From contig CALAJN010000008.1 of NCBI GenBank assembly GCA_937922675.1, forward strand, positions 62,001-126,000: DNA of 64,000 bases, written 5' to 3'. Of this stretch, positions 62,880-64,000 are shown piece by piece. The stretch comes from an uncultured Granulosicoccaceae bacterium (GTDB lineage Bacteria; Pseudomonadota; Gammaproteobacteria; Granulosicoccales; Granulosicoccaceae). The notes below the pieces were generated by a model. The model saw only the letters and a program-made list of their open reading frames with translations, was not told where the DNA came from and did no database searches. The translations under genes and the position numbers were made by a program. Each line of letters opens with the position of its first letter. Positions within the stretch are counted from its first letter, which is position 1.

Positions 62880-64000
62880 ATGTTCAATTTTCACTATCAG
62901 GCGGGTAGTGCACGACGCAAGCTGTTCAAGGCTCAAGGTGCTGTTGTAGCTATTGGTAGTGCACGCAGTAATGATTTGGTCATCACGACCCGGCAAGTCA
63001 GCAAACGACACGCCGAGCTGCGTCTTCAGGCGGACGGGGTACACCTCTACGATCTGGGTAGTAGCGGTGGCTGCTGGGTGAATCGTGAGCGCGTCATTGG
63101 CTGTGGGCCACTAAGTGACCTGGACGAGATCATCATTGGCGATGTTAGCGTTGTCATCAACGGTAATCCTGTCGCTCCGCGAAACGACGATCCTGCGCCG
63201 AGTCTGTCTTTTCGGACCAAGGAATCACCCGCAGAGCCCAAGGCAGATTTCCAACGCTCTCGGGGCTCGTTTTTCAGAGCCTTGGGGATTGGTGACTCGA
63301 ATAGCGCTACGTCAGCGAAGAGCACAGCGCAGACCGAAGACGCTGCCCTGCCTGTGAGGGCAGATGACAACGAGATAGGCACACAGTCCGGTAGCAACAT
63401 GGATAAGCACTACCAGGTGACAACCATTGAAGAGGTAGCGCCAGCACGCTCGGTGACCGGGACGGATAGTGGAGGATTTAACGTCGCCGCCCTCGAAAGC
63501 GGATTCGTTCCGGAGTCTGAATCAAAGGCCAGCAAGGACAATGACGAGGCTCTGGCCTACTGGGGCGGTGTCATCCATGAGCAGCTGCTCTATCAGATGG
63601 ATCTTCGTCGCAAGGATGTCAATCGGATGAGTGACGATCAGCTGCGACAAGAATCACTGGAGCTGATCCGCGGCATCGTCGCCTCACTTGACGGCGAGAT
63701 CCCGGAGGGCGTGTCGCTCGATATCTTGCAGGACAACGTACTCAATGAGGCCGTTGGACTCGGGCCGCTGGAGAAGTTTCTAGAGGACGAGTCAGTCACC
63801 GAAATCATGGTCAACAATCATGCGGAAATATTTGTCGAGCGAGAAGGGCAGATAGAACGCTCCCGTTTGCAGTTTTCGAGTGACCGAACCGTGTACTCGG
63901 TCATCGAGCGCATCATCACACCGTTGGGTCGCCGGATTGATGAGGCGAGTCCCATAGTCGATGCACGGTTGAAGGATGGCTCACGTGTCAATGCGGTGAT
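62880..64000 (+). CDS. cpaF: FHA domain-CpaF/TadA secretion ATPase (partial, C-terminus off the window)
   Basis: The frame is open from ATG 62880 to the right edge, 373 codons. Residues about 1-95 are an FHA phosphothreonine-binding domain: AIGSARSNDLVITT, VSKRHAEL and LYDLGSSGGCWVNRERV. A linker of about 120 residues rich in Ser, Glu and Asp follows. From about residue 230 the CpaF/TadA N-terminal domain appears: GLGPLEKFLEDESVTEIMVNN, RLQFSSDRTVYSVIERIITPLGRRIDEASP and VDARLKDGSRVNAV. The Walker motifs lie beyond the window. The FHA fusion is not in the classical TadA. It starts 4 bases after cpaC. Confidence 0.9.
   Translation, partial: MFNFHYQAGSARRKLFKAQGAVVAIGSARSNDLVITTRQVSKRHAELRLQADGVHLYDLGSSGGCWVNRERVIGCGPLSDLDEIIIGDVSVVINGNPVAPRNDDPAPSLSFRTKESPAEPKADFQRSRGSFFRALGIGDSNSATSAKSTAQTEDAALPVRADDNEIGTQSGSNMDKHYQVTTIEEVAPARSVTGTDSGGFNVAALESGFVPESESKASKDNDEALAYWGGVIHEQLLYQMDLRRKDVNRMSDDQLRQESLELIRGIVASLDGEIPEGVSLDILQDNVLNEAVGLGPLEKFLEDESVTEIMVNNHAEIFVEREGQIERSRLQFSSDRTVYSVIERIITPLGRRIDEASPIVDARLKDGSRVNAV

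Overview
The window reads as chromosomal DNA of a gammaproteobacterium outside Enterobacterales and Pseudomonas. The evidence is gene order: ffs-dnaX-ybaB-recR, orn/rsgA, rpoE-rseA-rseC-mucD, lepA-lepB-rnc-era-recO, ppiB-lpxH next to cysS, yceD-rpmF-plsX-fabH, and gacA/uvrY-uvrC-pgsA-tRNA(Gly-Cys-Leu) all follow arrangements known from that class. Several differ in detail: no rseB, no thiL between nusB and pgpA, no pdxJ after recO, no fabD/fabG/acpP after fabH. I cannot name the genus; an environmental or marine Chromatiales-like lineage is only a guess. No insertion sequence, prophage, integrase or CRISPR array was seen.

Layout. 1-2.9 kb: the phosphate regulon end phoB-phoR-pstS (minus strand; pstS runs off the left edge), with PhoB-box-like repeats before both phoB and pstS. 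2.9-6 kb: 4.5S RNA, dnaX, ybaB, recR. 6-9 kb: orn, rsgA, a rhodanese. 9-13 kb: envelope-stress sigma factor cluster. 13-19.6 kb: lepA, lepB, DUF4845, rnc, era, recO, a ferritin-like protein. 19.6-31.2 kb: lpxH, two cyclophilins, cysS, nusB, pgpA, maf, yceD, rpmF, plsX, fabH, gacA, uvrC, pgsA. 31.2-31.6 kb: three tRNA genes. 31.6-38 kb: mixed envelope genes (TPR lipoprotein, HAMP protein, cardiolipin synthase, EEP phosphatase, YccA), tRNA-Ser and a thioredoxin-like protein. 38.1-40.7 kb: a GacS/BarA-type hybrid kinase, plausibly the partner of the GacA-like regulator at 28 kb.

40.6-51.5 kb: a divergent D-xylose locus. To the left run a ROK repressor, a periplasmic di-haem protein, a CRTAC1/FG-GAP protein and xylulokinase; to the right run XylF, XylH, a single-cassette XylG and xylose isomerase. 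Uptake, isomerisation and phosphorylation are all encoded. The promoter region between the arms holds three inverted repeats, a perfect 16-bp palindrome precedes xylB, and a strong stem-loop separates xylF from xylH.

51.5-55.3 kb: less familiar secreted proteins: a DUF4159 protein, a lipoprotein with a Pro-Glu-Pro-Gln repeat and a nucleoside-hydrolase-like motif, and an unrecognised secreted protein. 55.5-64 kb: the start of a Tad/Flp pilus locus: unknown exported protein, Flp pilin followed by a strong hairpin, a large TadG-like protein, a TadE-like protein, an unknown exported protein, a second pilin-like protein, CpaB, the CpaC secretin, and an FHA-CpaF/TadA ATPase cut by the right edge. 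The most interesting items are the tad locus with its FHA-fused ATPase and two dissimilar pilin-like proteins, the redox pair inside the xylose operon, and an RNase III gene with no ordinary start codon for its full domain.
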